Origin: Eopsaltria australis
Taxonomy: Eukaryota > Chordata > Aves > Passeriformes > Petroicidae
Length of the DNA: 64,000 nt
Reading direction: 5' to 3'
Assembly: GCA_034509425.1 (NCBI GenBank)
Contig: JAVTVJ010001824.1
Span: 18,903 to 82,902, forward strand
Position numbers and translations under genes: made by a program. Positions 1 to 12,200 of the stretch are shown here, piece after piece; the first letter of the stretch is position 1, and every line of letters starts with the position of its first letter. Below the pieces are notes generated by a model. It saw only the letters and a list, made by a program, of their open reading frames with translations, did not search any database and was not told where the DNA came from.

Positions 1-3000
1 GAAGATTCTGCACATTTCCATTGCCTCTGGTGAATACTCTGCAGGGATTCTGCAATTCTTTTTCCCCATCCCAGTTTGCTCCTGTGTGTCAGTGAATAAT
101 TCCATCTCAAATCCTTATAAACATAAATGTATTTTCTGCTTGAAAATTGCAGAATTTTTCCACAGGTCCAAAAAAGGAAAGCCACTTCTGGTATGAAACC
201 CTGTTTTCTAAAAATCCACAGTTAATACTGTGTATTAACTCATTATTTGTTCTCATTTCCCATAAAAAATAGGACCTTCGGGTAGACAAAAAGCAATTTG
301 CTTTCATCTCTAATCCAACCTTTCTTTTTTACCTCAGTAATCTTCATAACATAAAAGATTGAGCTGCAGCAAAACCTGAAATACAGAAATGCTGGGAGAC
401 TGCTCTGACTCTTCCCTCAGACCTCTCCCAACACATGGGGAGTGTCTCTGAGGCTGGTTCTGTTAAATAAGATATATTACAAGTGATAGACAAGCATATT
501 CAGGTCATTTTCTCTTTCACAGTATAACCACAGGCACTGGCAGCCTGTGGAATTACTCATCCTTCCAGTAGTTTTGGCAGAAAGAGCAAATACCTTCAGC
601 AAACTCCTGTTTCTGTGATCCAAGTTCACAACAGCTACGGGATCTCATTCTCAAGTTACAAGATGAAAGCACAGCTCTACTCAGAGGAGCAGGGGATGCA
701 AACCTACCTCCAACAGAAGCCTCCAACAGCCTTCCCTTATAGGATCCCTGATGCCTTTGTTAAGGGAAACGATGGGATTCAAGAGGAAAGCAAAATCTCC
801 AATCACCTTGCACTTCTGGTCATTCAGAAAAAAGTAACAGTCATATAATTAGCAATACTAGATTTTGTCACCATGGGGCTAATTAAGAAGTTCTTGTAGT
901 GCTTCAAGCCACGTGGATCAGGACCACGTGCAGATGCAGGAACCTTGTGATGATAATTGGAGCAGAGCTAAGATGGGAATTTTCATGGCAGTGTAGTCAC
1001 TTCTCCCCTTTGCAAGATGAGAAAATGCAAATTACAACTCTCCCCACCAGCAGCTGGAGTAGGACAGCCCCTCACAGCATGTGTGCTGATTCTGGGGGAG
1101 GCACCTGTGTGTACATCCCACAAACCAGGTGTGCAGATGTGTGTCCAGCAGCAAAAATTCCCACCAGCTGGCAAGCAGGGAACTCCAGGTCTGGGCAGGG
1201 TTACCAGGAGGGCAAGGGATCCATGTTGGTACCTGGAGGTACCTGCAAGTGTGGTGTGCCTTTGGGATGAGCTGCCGAGTGCTGCTGAGTCTTTGGTGTG
1301 GCCGGCTGGAGCAGCTGGCAAGGAGGGGACTGTGGGATGGGTCAGGAGGCTGTGGTTCATGCTGGAGTGCTGGGGGACAGAGGGGTCACACCAGAGCTCA
1401 GAGTTGTGAGTGTGCAGTGCTTGTGAACCCTGTGGTGTCACAGAACTCTGCCAGCCCCACCATGCACGGTGCCTGGCTGTCACCTGGGTCCTGTGTGTCC
1501 TACATTGGCTGGGGCTGTACAACAGCCCTGTCAGTGTCACCTGTGTGTCACTGTCCATGCCTCTGTGTGTGACACCAGCTCAGCAGCAGGGCTGGCTGAC
1601 CCTACAAACAGGAAAGGAACAGCTGTGAACTCAGCTTGGACAGAAACCCTGGGGGCCCCCAGGCTGGGGTGGCAGTGGCCACACAGGAGAGTCCTGGGCC
1701 ACCAGGCTGGGGTGGCAGTGGCCACACAGGAGAGTCCTGGGCCACAGCTGCTGAAGGCAGCAGCTGCTCTTTAAGTGGCTGAACAAAAGCATTCACCCCT
1801 TAAGGAACAGAGAGCCTGCCCCGAGGCACAGGGCACAGCAGTGCCTCAGATACACCTGCAGAAACTCTGCTAGCCCTGAGCACTGCAATGCCAGCACTGG
1901 GGGAACACACTCAGGATCACAAGGTCTGGCAGCCTGGGGACCAGGGCTTCCTCAAGGTCATCAAAACCAGACACATCCAATTGAGATTTCAGCCTGATGT
2001 CACCCAAATGTGCATCTTGGCTGGCTCTACTGCAGAGAAAGGGGCATGGGGTGTGTGTGAATTTATCAAGATGGAAAGTCTGAACTGCACTCAGAAGGCA
2101 GAGCTTCCAGATCCCATACACAGAGTCAGATGACAGAAGCTCATTTAAACCTGTGATGTATTTAAGCAAACATCATACAGAGGCAACTTTTCCAAAGTCC
2201 TGAGTGAGTTACAAATCCAGGCAGCAAGTCCAAGGCCTGGGAACTGGCAGTGGCAGTTCTCTGTGGGATACAAACACCTCTTTCAAAAGAGCTGAAGGTG
2301 ACACTTCTTCTGCACTGGCCCAGAAGGAACTGGCTCTGTATCTCCAAGCAGGTCAGCCCACTCTCTCAGACAGGAACCTGAAGCTCTTGGGAAGAGGAAG
2401 GAAGCTGCACCGAACTTCCACACAGCAAAGACACTGCCCAAGCAACTCACGTGTATCTCAAACCATGTTTGCTTTCAGGACTATTCCCAAAGCCTCATTT
2501 CACCCAGCTGTGCTGACACTAACTGCAGGGACTATCCCCAGATCCATCTACAGTCCCATTCCCATTTTCCTGCCTGGAAAGCCAGCACACTGCCATCCTG
2601 CCAGGAGACTGGGGCATTGAGACTTCACCAAGACTGATCCTTCAGCTGCTCTCACTACAGCACGGCATAAAGCAGAAATATGTGGACTGCAGTTGCTCTG
2701 GATGGTAAAGAGTAGGTCTTTATCTGCCTCAAGTGCCTTGCAATAGAATCTTCTAGTCCCAACTAATATCACACTAGGAGTATTTCTCCAGAAGTACTGC
2801 TGTAATAAACTTCACTGCTCTGTGGACTTCACACCCTGCAACCCACTTCAGGATGTGGAGGTGGGTAAAGGGAAGCATGTGGATACATTTCTGCCACTGT
2901 GAGATGATGAAACTGCAATCTTTACCAGGGCAGAGGTGCTGCTTCCCAAGGCAGACCAGGCAGCTTGGATATTCCCAGTGCCCAGCCAGGGGAACTCCCT

Positions 3001-3836
3001 GAACACAAGCACCACCTCGTGGGATCAACAGAAGAAAACCACCCTGCTCGGAGGTAAGCACAATGAAGGCAATAGCTGAAATGCTCCTTTGGGCTAAAGC
3101 TGTGACTTGCACTGCCTCACACCATGATGCACCACCCAGATCTCAGCACAAGCTGAGATGGAATGGGCTCTTGGCCAAGGCAAAGCAGTCCAGGGGCCAC
3201 AGTCTGACTGTCACTCTTTTCCCCACAGGCTGGCAAAGCAGTGTTCTCCTTCATCCCTGCCACAGCACAAGGGCTGTGGAACCCTGGCAGGGTGTAACTC
3301 GTTGGACTGGACTCAGCTGAAGGTGCTGACACATCAGCTTGGTACCAGCCACAATGAAAAGACAGGACAGAGTCTCCAAGCACGCTGTATTCAGCACCCT
3401 AAGATGGATCTTCTCCCACAACCACCAAGAAAGAGATTTTAGCTCCTCTGCTTTGCTTATATCATCATGGGGAAAACCAGGACTTCCAGTACGATGGAGG
3501 AATTACAGCAGCATTACAACCTGTTTGCTGCTCCCACACCTCTCACAGGAGAAGACACTACACCCCCAGCTGCCTTACCAGCAGCTCACACACACCATGG
3601 AAAAGGGAAGATGGGCAATTCCACAGTCACAATCCCTTGAGGGGCTCATGCCCTTCCCCAAATGCAGGTAATGTTGAGATTCAAGTGGCAGTAAGAGGAT
3701 GAGTCCTAAACTGGGCATGCACACAGGGAGATACAGGGGGAAAGATCACTCACCCCTTCTGTATGGGGATGGGGAGTGTCAAGGGCCAGGGCTCCCCTCT
3801 TTGATGGGAAGGCACCTGAACCCAGCTGGGCAGGCC
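1..3836. other. Intergenic stretch downstream of SDR39U1
   Basis: No convincing gene. The open frames here overlap on both strands, have no recognisable domains, and follow the local lack of stop codons in GC-richer sequence. A two-unit tandem repeat lies at about 1,657-1,746. No AATAAA on the minus strand was found close below the SDR39U1 stop, so the 3' end of that gene is not placed. Confidence 0.5.
1657..1746. repeat. Tandem repeat, two units of about 43 bp
   Basis: Two nearly identical units follow each other, each containing GGCTGGGGTGGCAGTGGCC and ending in GTCCTGGGCCA. No coding role is evident. Confidence 0.8.
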
Positions 3837-6800
3837 TTAAGCCACGATGTCCTTCAGAGCTGCAGGCAGCTCAGGGAAGATGAAGCTGTAGCCACTGTCC
3901 AGGGTGCGTTTGGGCAGCACCCTCTGTCCCTCCAGCAGCATCACCGCCCGCTCTGCCCCAAACACGGTGCGCACGGCCCAGCCGGGCACCGGCAGCAGCG
4001 CCGGGCGCCCCAGGGCCGCAGCCAGCTCCCGAGCAAAGCTGCCATTGGAGGTGCCAGGGGAGGATGGGGCAACTCCATTGAGGATGCCGTGCACAGAATC
4101 TCTCTCCAGGGCATGGCACACGATCCCAGTCAGGTCCCGGATGTGGATCCATGGGAAGGGCTGGAGTCCAGAGCCCATGGGGCCTCCAAGTCCCAGGCGG
4201 AAAGGCAAGAGCATCTGAGCGACTGCACCACCATCTCGACCCAGCACCACACCTGGGGGGACAGGAAAGTGAGAACAGGTGCCCTTGCCCAAAGGGAAAA
4301 ACCCCCTTCACACCCACACCTACAAGCAGCAGAATCCTCAGAGGGCTGGACTGCAACGGGATCCCAACAAGGAGAGACAGAACTGATGCCCTTTACCCAC
4401 CTCTTCCTACTCTTGCCCCAGCAGCAAAGAGAGTCACCCTTAACAAGCAGGATGCCCCATCTCACCTGATCTCACCACAACTCCACGAGTTGGGCTCCCA
4501 GGAATGAGAGCAGCAGCCTCCCACGAGCTCACCAGGCGCGAGAAGAAGTCAAAATCCCCTCCTGGACTGTCCTCAGTGTACTCAGCTGTGGGGCTGGGGC
4601 GGTAATAACCTGCAGGATAACAGCAGAAAGGGGATCAGGGCTGAATGATGACACCAAGCCCCCCTTTCCCCATCTCTGCTTCCAGGAGCCCAGAACTCCT
4701 GTGAGGAAAGGCTGAGAGAACTGGGATTGTTCAGCCTAGAAAAGAGACCTAATTGCAACCTTCCAGTACCTGAAGGGAGTCTACAAGAGAGCAGAAAAGA
4801 GACTGTTCACAAGGGCCTGGAGTGCCCGGACAAGGGGGAATGGCTTCAAACTGAAAGTCAGCTTAGATTGGCTGTTAGCAAGAAAATATACCCTGTGAGG
4901 GTGGTGAGGCCCTGGCACAGGTTCCCAGAGAAGCTGTGGCTGCCCCTGGATCCCTGGAAGTGTCCAAGGCCAGGTTGGACAGGGCTTGGAGCACCCTGGG
5001 ATAGTGGAAGGTGTCCCTGCCCATGGCAGGGGTGGCACTGGATGGTCTCAAAGGCTCCTTCCAGCCCAGACCAGTGTGAGATTCCATGAGCTCATCCCTG
5101 CACCAGGGACACCCTCACATGAACAGCACAGGGTCTCTGATGGTAATGCTGACAGGTTTCTGAATACCAATGCACTCTATGGGTTCAGCAGGATGCACTG
5201 ACACTCAGGCAGCCCCAAAACCCAACCAGGCCTGCAGGCACCACAGTGAGCTGGCTGGAAGGAGCCTGCTTTAGTACTGGGCATCACAGAGCACAAACCA
5301 TGGCAGCTTTAAAGACTGCAGCAAGCAGAACGCTGGAGATAATGCAGAGGGCTTCAGCTGAGGCCTTACTTAGACTAACTGATTCTACAGAATGTCTAAA
5401 GGCTTTCACAGGAACACACAGAAAAGCTTCTGTCCTAATGACACCAAGACAAAACAAAGACCCACACTCCTCTCCAGCAGTATTAAAAAGCTTATCAAGG
5501 CTTGCCTAAACACAGTGACATTGATGGCAATGACCCTGACATTTCAGGGCAAGACACATGCTCCTGTGGAACTGTTCCTCTCTGCAGGTCAAGCCTCTCC
5601 AGGTCAGCCTGAGTGAGGTCCTGGCCAGGCCCAACCAATACCTACGCCAGTGACGAGGACCCAGGCCTGGGGTGGCTTTTCAGCAGCAGCAATGGCTTTG
5701 GCCAAGGTCTTCGTGGTCTCCACCCGGCTGCTGATGACCTCCTTGCAGAAGGCATCGCCCCACCTGGGAAAGGGAGAACCAGGGATTCAACACCTCACAA
5801 GGACACCCCAGAAACACTGCCAGCAAGGGGACCCCAGCCCACACCCACTCACGAGCACAGGAGGGGTCACAGGAACTCCCCCACTCCTGGGCAAAGGGGG
5901 ACATCATCTTACAGCATAAATGCAGGGGAGCTTTGGAAGATGATGGCTCTTCACTTCCCTTAAAAGACTGTGGGGTTTGGACTGCTTTAGGACAAGGTCA
6001 GCAAAGCAGCTAGACACTAAAGCTGGTGTTCCTCCTAGAAGTCAAACTTTGGTTCTGATTTTGCATTATCAAATGTAGGCACCCAACGGCCTTTTGGAAA
6101 GGTGGAACTCGTTTTTCTGGCCTCCAGCTGTAGATCCAGGAGAGAACCTTTCTTCCAAAGGTCTCTCAGAACCTACCAGGCCCACAGAAATGTTCTGGAT
6201 ACTTGAGGATGAATGTCAATAGCTGGTTAACTCAAGAGCCTCCTGGTCATGTTGTTTCCTCCCTTTCCACATTCTCTGCCAACACAGGACTGTCCTGCCT
6301 CCACCTTGTCCCAGCAGCACTATGGAAATCCAAGTCACCTGCGTAAAGGGTTGAGGACATTTTCACCAGCCAAGTTGACCACGGCATCGCACACGGGCAG
6401 CCCGGAGCGGGACAGCTCCTCCTGGCAGGAATAATAGAGACATCACACATCAGGCCTCCCTTCTGCTCAAACCTTCCCTGCAACAAGCAGGGCAGACTCC
6501 TAAGAACTCCAGCTAGTTTCCTCCTCACATTTCCAGAGCACATGCACGAATGGAGAAGGTTTTGCTCCCTGGAGCTACAGCAGTACCCATCCCAATGACT
6601 GTGACCCATGCAGCACCGAGCAGCCCAAAAGGTCATCCACAGGAGCCAGACTTCCCCTGGCAGAGTCTCTGCATGCCATGGCAAGCCAGGGCACTCAGGC
6701 TGGTTTCTCATCCCTGTCACCTTCACCCCCCGTGCCCGCTCCCATGCCATACCCAGCTGATGCGATCCTTGCCCCCTTGGCGAGACACATGGGTCACTTG

Positions 6801-7162
6801 GTGCCCTCGGCTCCGCAGCAGCTGCGTCAGGGCTCTGCCCACGAAGCCTGTCCCACCACCTGGCGAGACAGAGACACACAGACAGACAGACAGACAATCA
6901 CGGCTGTGCCCCTGGGCCAACACTGCCCGGCCGGGGGTGCCTCACTGCAGCCCGCGCACCATGGCCAGCCTCCCATACCTGGGGGGAAGAAGAAGGGGCT
7001 TGGCTCCAAGCCAGCGGGCAGCACCCGCACACCAGGACCGCCTGGCCCTTCTCCAAACCCGCCTGGCCCTTTCTCCAAACCCGCCTGGCCCTTTCTCCAG
7101 ACCCGCCGTCCCCTCACGGCCCCGCCGCCTCAGGCCCCGCACTCACCCACCACCACCCGCAT
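3837..7162 (-). CDS. SDR39U1: SDR39U1, epimerase family protein, complete six-exon gene
   Basis: This is an atypical short-chain dehydrogenase/reductase (family 39U, NADP-binding, epimerase-like); its substrate is not established. Coding exons on the minus strand are 7147-7162, 6753-6859, 6339-6421, 5642-5763, 4466-4609 and 3837-4252. All junctions are GT/AG, and the exons sum to 888 nt, giving 295 residues plus TAA, close to the length known for vertebrate SDR39U1. The start MRVVVGGGTGFVG carries the Rossmann glycine motif at residues 6-13. Residues around 55-68 read AVVNLAGENVLNP, a typical family segment. The last exon holds the C-terminal DUF1731-type domain ending in FPELPAALKDIVA. Exon 1 has only 16 coding bases, so the start was chosen from the motif and the donor at 7141-7146. 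No frameshift or stop is seen, so the gene looks functional. A CR1 copy lies in the intron between exons 4 and 5. Confidence 0.95.
4690..5092 (+). mobile_element. CR1 LINE 3' fragment in an SDR39U1 intron
   Basis: The segment runs from the GGGATTGTTCAGCCT-type block through GAAGCTGTGGCTGCCCCTGG to CCCATGGCAGGGGTGGCACTGGATGGTCTC, ending in a degenerate ATTC-ATGA tail. These blocks are those of bird CR1 3' ends. It is a 5'-truncated dead copy, antisense to SDR39U1. Confidence 0.9.
7040..7106. repeat. Tandem repeat, about 23-bp unit, three copies
   Basis: Three units of the form CGCCTGGCCCTTTCTCCAAACC follow each other within the first intron of SDR39U1. Confidence 0.8.
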
Positions 7163-7480
7163 TGTGGAGCCGCGCATGCGCCCAGCAGCGCCCCCCGCGC
7201 ATGCGCTCCCCCAGCGGGCGGGAAGCTGCTCCAGGGCCGGACGGTGCTCGGGAATGGGCAGCGGAGCGGGAACACTCGGGGAACGGAGCCGAGCGGGGCT
7301 GGAGACATGGGGAATAGCCCAGGGGGAGACTCGGGAAACGAAAGAGAGCGGGGCTGGAGACATGGGGAATAGCCCGGGGCCCAGGGGGACACTCGGGGAA
7401 CGGCCCGGGGCCTGGCTCTGGGCTGAGCGGGGCAGCAGCGGGGACACAGCGACCCAAGGAGTTCGTCAGGGCATTTATCA
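7163..7480 (-). promoter_or_regulatory. CpG-rich start region of SDR39U1 with two NRF1-type boxes
   Basis: CpG dinucleotides are dense here compared with the flanks. The palindrome GCGCATGCGC occurs at 7172-7181 and again at 7197-7206, about 10 and 35 bp upstream of the ATG; it matches the NRF1 binding consensus. No TATA box is seen, as expected for a housekeeping promoter. At 7281-7385 a block of about 60 bp containing GCTGGAGACATGGGGAATAG occurs twice. Promoter function is inferred from position and motifs. Confidence 0.65.
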
Positions 7481-7495
7481 GCTCGTTAAAAGAGC

Positions 7496-7677
7496 AGCAG
7501 TGTGCCCAGAGAAGCTGTGGCTGCCCCTGGGATCTCTGCAAGTGTTCAAGGCCAGGCTGGACCAGGCTTGAGCAGCCTGGGATGGTGGAATGTGTCTCTG
7601 CCTGTGGGATGAGAGGAACTTTAGGGCTCCTTTCAACCCAAACCATTCTGCAATTCTATGATTCTGTTATTCTATGA
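7496..7677 (+). mobile_element. CR1 LINE 3' end
   Basis: The copy contains AGAAGCTGTGGCTGCCCCTGG and ends with repeated ATTCTATGA-type units at 7650-7677, the hallmark tail of bird CR1. Confidence 0.9.
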
Positions 7678-8122
7678 AGTGTTTTTAACATTGCTGGTAG
7701 AAAACAAAGAATTGTGCAGTTGGGAATTAGGCAGGGGCTGTTCTCATTGACCCTGAGCCTCCATTCTCCCTCCCACCTGCTTGCAATGTCTCCTTGGGGC
7801 CATGGGAAAAGAAATTCTTTCAAGGATGTAATTCTGCCACTGGACTTCAAATGTCTCTTCTGAAATGTGATGAAACACACACTGCAGACACAGCTTCCCA
7901 CCTGCAGGCAGCCTGTGCTTCACGCAGAGTTGCCTGTGTTGTCAGCTCCTGTTGCCTATGTCCTGTGAAGAACAGAGGGTGACAACAACCTGTGGGCCAG
8001 ATCTCTCACACTGGTGGCTCTTCTGAAGCAGGAACAAGTGCTGGAGATACTTCCACCTATCTGCCTGCAGCTTAGTCCACCTTATCATCTGTCCTTGTGT
8101 GCACATACAGCTGTAGCCATTG

Positions 8123-8190
8123 CACCATCCCACCATCCATCCCTCCACCCATCCATCCACCCATCCATCCATTGACCCACCCATCCATCC
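8123..8190. repeat. CCAT tetranucleotide microsatellite
   Basis: Imperfect (CCAT)n/(CCAC)n tract just downstream of the first OR gene. Confidence 0.9.
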
Positions 8191-8335
8191 TAGATTTTTT
8201 TATATTTCCTGCTTTTACTGACCATCTAGAAACACAAAAGACTCTTGAAAGCAGGTCCTGATGTCCTTTATTTTCCATTCTAAGCATCTGTCCATACCAA
8301 ACTGGACACTGTTCATCTCAACTTCAGCAAAGATG

Positions 8336-9265
8336 CTAAAGAAACCCTTTCCTTTTTAACTGTTTTTTCAGGGACCCTTTCACCTCCTTGTTTCGGAGGG
8401 TGTAAATGAAAGGGTTTAGCATGGGAATAACAATAGTGTAGAAGATGGAGATGGTGTTGCTTTTGTTGGGTGAAGATTTGGCTCCAGGCTGAGCATACAT
8501 GAAGAACACTGTCCCAAAGAACAGGCAGATCGTCATCATGTAGGAAGAGCAGGTGGAAAAGGCCTTGTGCCTGCTTTCAGCTGAAGGCATTTGGATAATT
8601 GTGACGATTATATAACCATAGGAGATAAAAACCACCAAGGCAGTGCCCACAATTATTGACCCACATATGGCTAGCATCACGAGTTCATTGATAAATGTGT
8701 CGGAGCAGGAGGCGTGGATCACTGCAGCAACCTCACAGAAGAAGTGATTTATTTCTCTGTGCCCACAGAAGGACAAACTGAACGTAAGGCCTGTCTGGAT
8801 GGAGCAGTTGATGCAGCCTGACAGATAAGAGCCCATCACCAGGAGAACACAAAGCCTTTTGCTCATGATGACCTGATAGAGCAGGGGATTGCAGACGGCA
8901 GTGAAGCGATCATAAGCCATGACAGCGAGGAAGAAAGCTTCTGTGGTACCAAAGAGAGAGAAGAAGAACATCTGTGAAGCACAGCCCTGGTAGGAAATGC
9001 TTCTTTTGCCCAGTAAGAATGCCAGTGTTGCCCTGGGAGTGATGACAGAGGAGTAGCAGATGTCCAAGGTGGACAAGTTCTCCAGGAAGAAGTACATGGG
9101 AGTGTGCAGGTTGGAGTCCATCCTGATGACGAGGATCATGCAGACATTCCCCACCACAGTGACAATGTACATGATGGAGAAGAGAACTGAGAGGAGGAGT
9201 TGTGATCCTGGCTGGGATTTGAACCCAACCAAAATGAACTCACTTATCGTGGTGTGGTTTTCCAT
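8336..9265 (-). CDS. Olfactory receptor, class II, family 5/8/9-like (309 aa)
   Basis: An odorant-binding G-protein-coupled receptor, expected in the membrane of olfactory neurons. The frame stays open 5' of the chosen start, but the ATG at 9263-9265 gives the usual OR N-terminus MENHTTISEF with an N-glycosylation site at Asn3. The motifs appear in order: VVGNV in TM1, PMYFFLENLS leading into TM2, MAYDRFTAVCNP at the end of TM3, FISYGY in TM5, KAFSTCSSY before TM6, and PMLNPFIYTLRNKEV in TM7. The length is normal and no break is seen. The family assignment rests on the SKRLC and NPLLY segments and is tentative. Like most OR genes it has a single coding exon; 5' noncoding exons were not identified. 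Confidence 0.93.
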   Translation of the reverse strand: MENHTTISEFILVGFKSQPGSQLLLSVLFSIMYIVTVVGNVCMILVIRMDSNLHTPMYFFLENLSTLDICYSSVITPRATLAFLLGKRSISYQGCASQMFFFSLFGTTEAFFLAVMAYDRFTAVCNPLLYQVIMSKRLCVLLVMGSYLSGCINCSIQTGLTFSLSFCGHREINHFFCEVAAVIHASCSDTFINELVMLAICGSIIVGTALVVFISYGYIIVTIIQMPSAESRHKAFSTCSSYMMTICLFFGTVFFMYAQPGAKSSPNKSNTISIFYTIVIPMLNPFIYTLRNKEVKGSLKKQLKRKGFL

Positions 9266-12200
9266 CTTTTCTTTCAGATGATGTTCCAAGAGGAAATTAG
9301 GATGCAGCAGATTGCAGATATTGTGCCTAGAGAAGCAATTATTGAAGAATAAGACAAACAATGAGATATATGAAACACAAGAAATATTAAAAATAGACAG
9401 ATGGAAAAAAGTATAAAATTCATTGACATATAATACCTGTAGGATTTTGTAAATTATTACAGCATAATTTTAAACTGATTACCCTGTAATATTACCTTCA
9501 GTATAAAGAAACATTCTGCATGCAGCTTATCCAACCTGTTTTAATTTAATAAACTTTACAATCAACTAGAAACTGACATTTCATTCTACAGTTAAAGACC
9601 TACTTCAGATTTAATGCGGCAGAAAAAATCTCATACGAAGATTGCAGCTAACCCACAAAAGACCACTCTCCCCTAAACAAAAGAACAAGTGAATGTGCAA
9701 AACAATTAAAAATATATGTGAGCCAAGAAAAGTATTAAAAGAATGTGGATAATTGTTAAAAAACCCCAAGTCTGTTATTTAAAAAACTGACACTTTCTTA
9801 TGTGAGAAACTGAGCTTTTTCTTTCATAAAAGTACTTGAAACAAAACCTTCAAGTGTTGAGATTTCTGAAATAAGTTTTCTCTACTCAATTCACATAGTA
9901 TGTTAAAAATTGACTAATTGACAGAGTGTTTCAAGTAATTCCTTTTCAATTCTATTCAGTAATTTTATTTTCCTAAGCCAGTTGTCCTCTCACCTAGGCT
10001 TGAATATATTCTGTGGGTTGATGCCTACATGAGAACTCATAGTTTGGATGCCTTTAAATTCACAGAATTTAATTGCACAGAAACAAACACTCCAGCTTTA
10101 AGATATTGACCATTGAAGGTATGAATCCTGTTTTAAGATTTTCTGATCTAAAGGGAAGTCCAGCTATTCTGTCAGTAAAAATATGGATGTAGATGTACAA
10201 AACAGAGTGATAGAAATCCCCATCCAGTTGCTGGTGTTTTGTTTGGTTTGCTGTCATTTCCCTTAGATAATTTGCCTGCACCAGCATGTACCTAATCCTT
10301 TCAAAGCACTGAATTAATCTTTTAACACATTTCTCCAACAATCCCTACATGGTCCTTGAAATGCAGCCTCAGCTCTAGGTACCCTCAGAAGCTCTGTTTA
10401 ATCTTTGTTCTTATTTACCCACGAGTCTTAGAAAAGGGAAATAAATTTGGAGAAAGAATTTTTCTTTGCATAACCTTGCTCATCAAATATTTTGGCTGGT
10501 TTTCCTGGGGATTTTTGTGTGCAGAGAGCTCAGGTTTAGGCAGACAAGGTCAAGCATCCAGTCAAAGCCTTTTCAAGCCTGCTGTCGACAGCTTTCACAG
10601 TTCCTTACTGTCAAAAGAGAGAAATAGATGCATCCACAGTGTGATTCTTCCAGTCCCACCCTACCTGTTCAGAACCGGGGGAAAACAGTCCCTTAGAAGT
10701 CTTTGTTAGAAAAGGAATAAAGCCAGAAGAGAATAAGAAAAAAGAGATACTTCTGTCCACAATAATAGAAAATGTCAAAATTTTGTGTCACTGTGGCCAG
10801 CCATTTAACAGATGGGTGGTCTTGGATCACCTAATTGACCTTATTTTTGAATTCTTATTTTTATTCTAATTTTATGTGTAAGCATCAATGATTTAAATGT
10901 AATAGATGTAAACTTACAAAATCATTTCATAATAATCAAACATATTGTCCATTGAAGGATATCCTACATCCTATCAAAAACTGTTCAGTTGAAATAACAA
11001 TTACTACTGCTTTAAGTAAATGGCTTTTTAAAGAGGCTAACAAAAACCTCAGCTAAGAATGAAGATGCTGGAGATACTCTTTTAGCCAGTGAGAGGGGAA
11101 GATTTTTGATTTTGAGAAGTCTCTGGAACTGTCTCTTGGCTGATCAAACAGAACGTCTAGAATGTAGAGACACTAAATACTGGCTTCCTGTTAATGTCCT
11201 TAATTTCCAGAAGAACTAACTGTGTTCATAAGCCCTGAGTACTACATGCTGTATAATGAAAAAAAGAGAAAACAACAGTTTTTGTTCCAGTTCTGTCACT
11301 AAATTTATCAAAGCAAAGCTCAGATTTCACACACCACAATGCACATACCTTGGAACACGGTGATTAAAGCCAGTTTTGGATTGTTGGAATTCAGCTTCGT
11401 TGAACACATTGCCAAAAAATACTGAACTCTTTTTCTGCTCAAATGATTCTTCGGTGGCCTCTTGCAATCAAGACATCACTGGCCTTTCATCTGGCTGGTT
11501 CTGAGGGCATTCTCCTTAGCACGTGGTTTATATGTACTTTACTAGGTGGACATAAAAACACTGAGGATTCAGTTTCCAGAGTCCTGGACCTTCACAGCAG
11601 ACACCTGAACCTCCAATGAGATATTCTTCCCTTGTGCCATTTTGATTCTGCAAAAGAAGAAAAACACAAGGAATAAAATGATAAGGAATAAAACATAAAC
11701 AATAAACTGCAATGCTGTTTCCGTGTGTCTTCTACCCCTGCTTTTTTCACTGTTTCTTATGCAGAACCTTTCCTCCCCCCTGTAGATTTCAACAAAACAC
11801 TGTGGACCTAATCAAGACCTTAATTAGCCATTAGAATCTGCTTCCTTGCACGTTACCAAAATAGAACAGATACTGTTGCCTTCTCCCCAAGCTTCTCTTC
11901 TCTAAACAAAAACAAGGTTTCAGTGAATGTGTTCTCTTCTCTGGGTGGCTGGGAGAGTGTACTCACCATCTGAAACTCAGAAATATGATTGAGATGAGGG
12001 TCCAGCCTCTGAGGAGCTCTGCTCTGGAATGCAGCAACCACTCCAGCAAGGCAAGAAGCATCTCACAGCCCCTGTGTGGGTATTTCAGACACCCTAAGAC
12101 ATGGATATTTGGATATTTTTCAACAAGCAAACTTGCATTTCTCTCAGAACAGGAGTGTCACATTTAGCAGACTGTGTTAAATTTGCTTTGTTTTGGCACA

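Noticed and set aside
899..1774. Several overlapping open frames of 70-190 codons on both strands
   Set aside because: They overlap in all frames, show no domain or splice pattern, and follow from CA/TG-rich sequence with few stop codons.
3699..4507. Plus-strand frames up to 256 codons and alternative minus frames
   Set aside because: Shadows of the last SDR39U1 exons in a GC-rich stretch; only the minus-strand frame matches a family.
6550..7571. Plus-strand frames of 255 and 297 codons, Pro/Arg-rich
   Set aside because: They run antisense through SDR39U1 exons, its introns and CpG-rich promoter, and encode low-complexity residues from tandem repeats.
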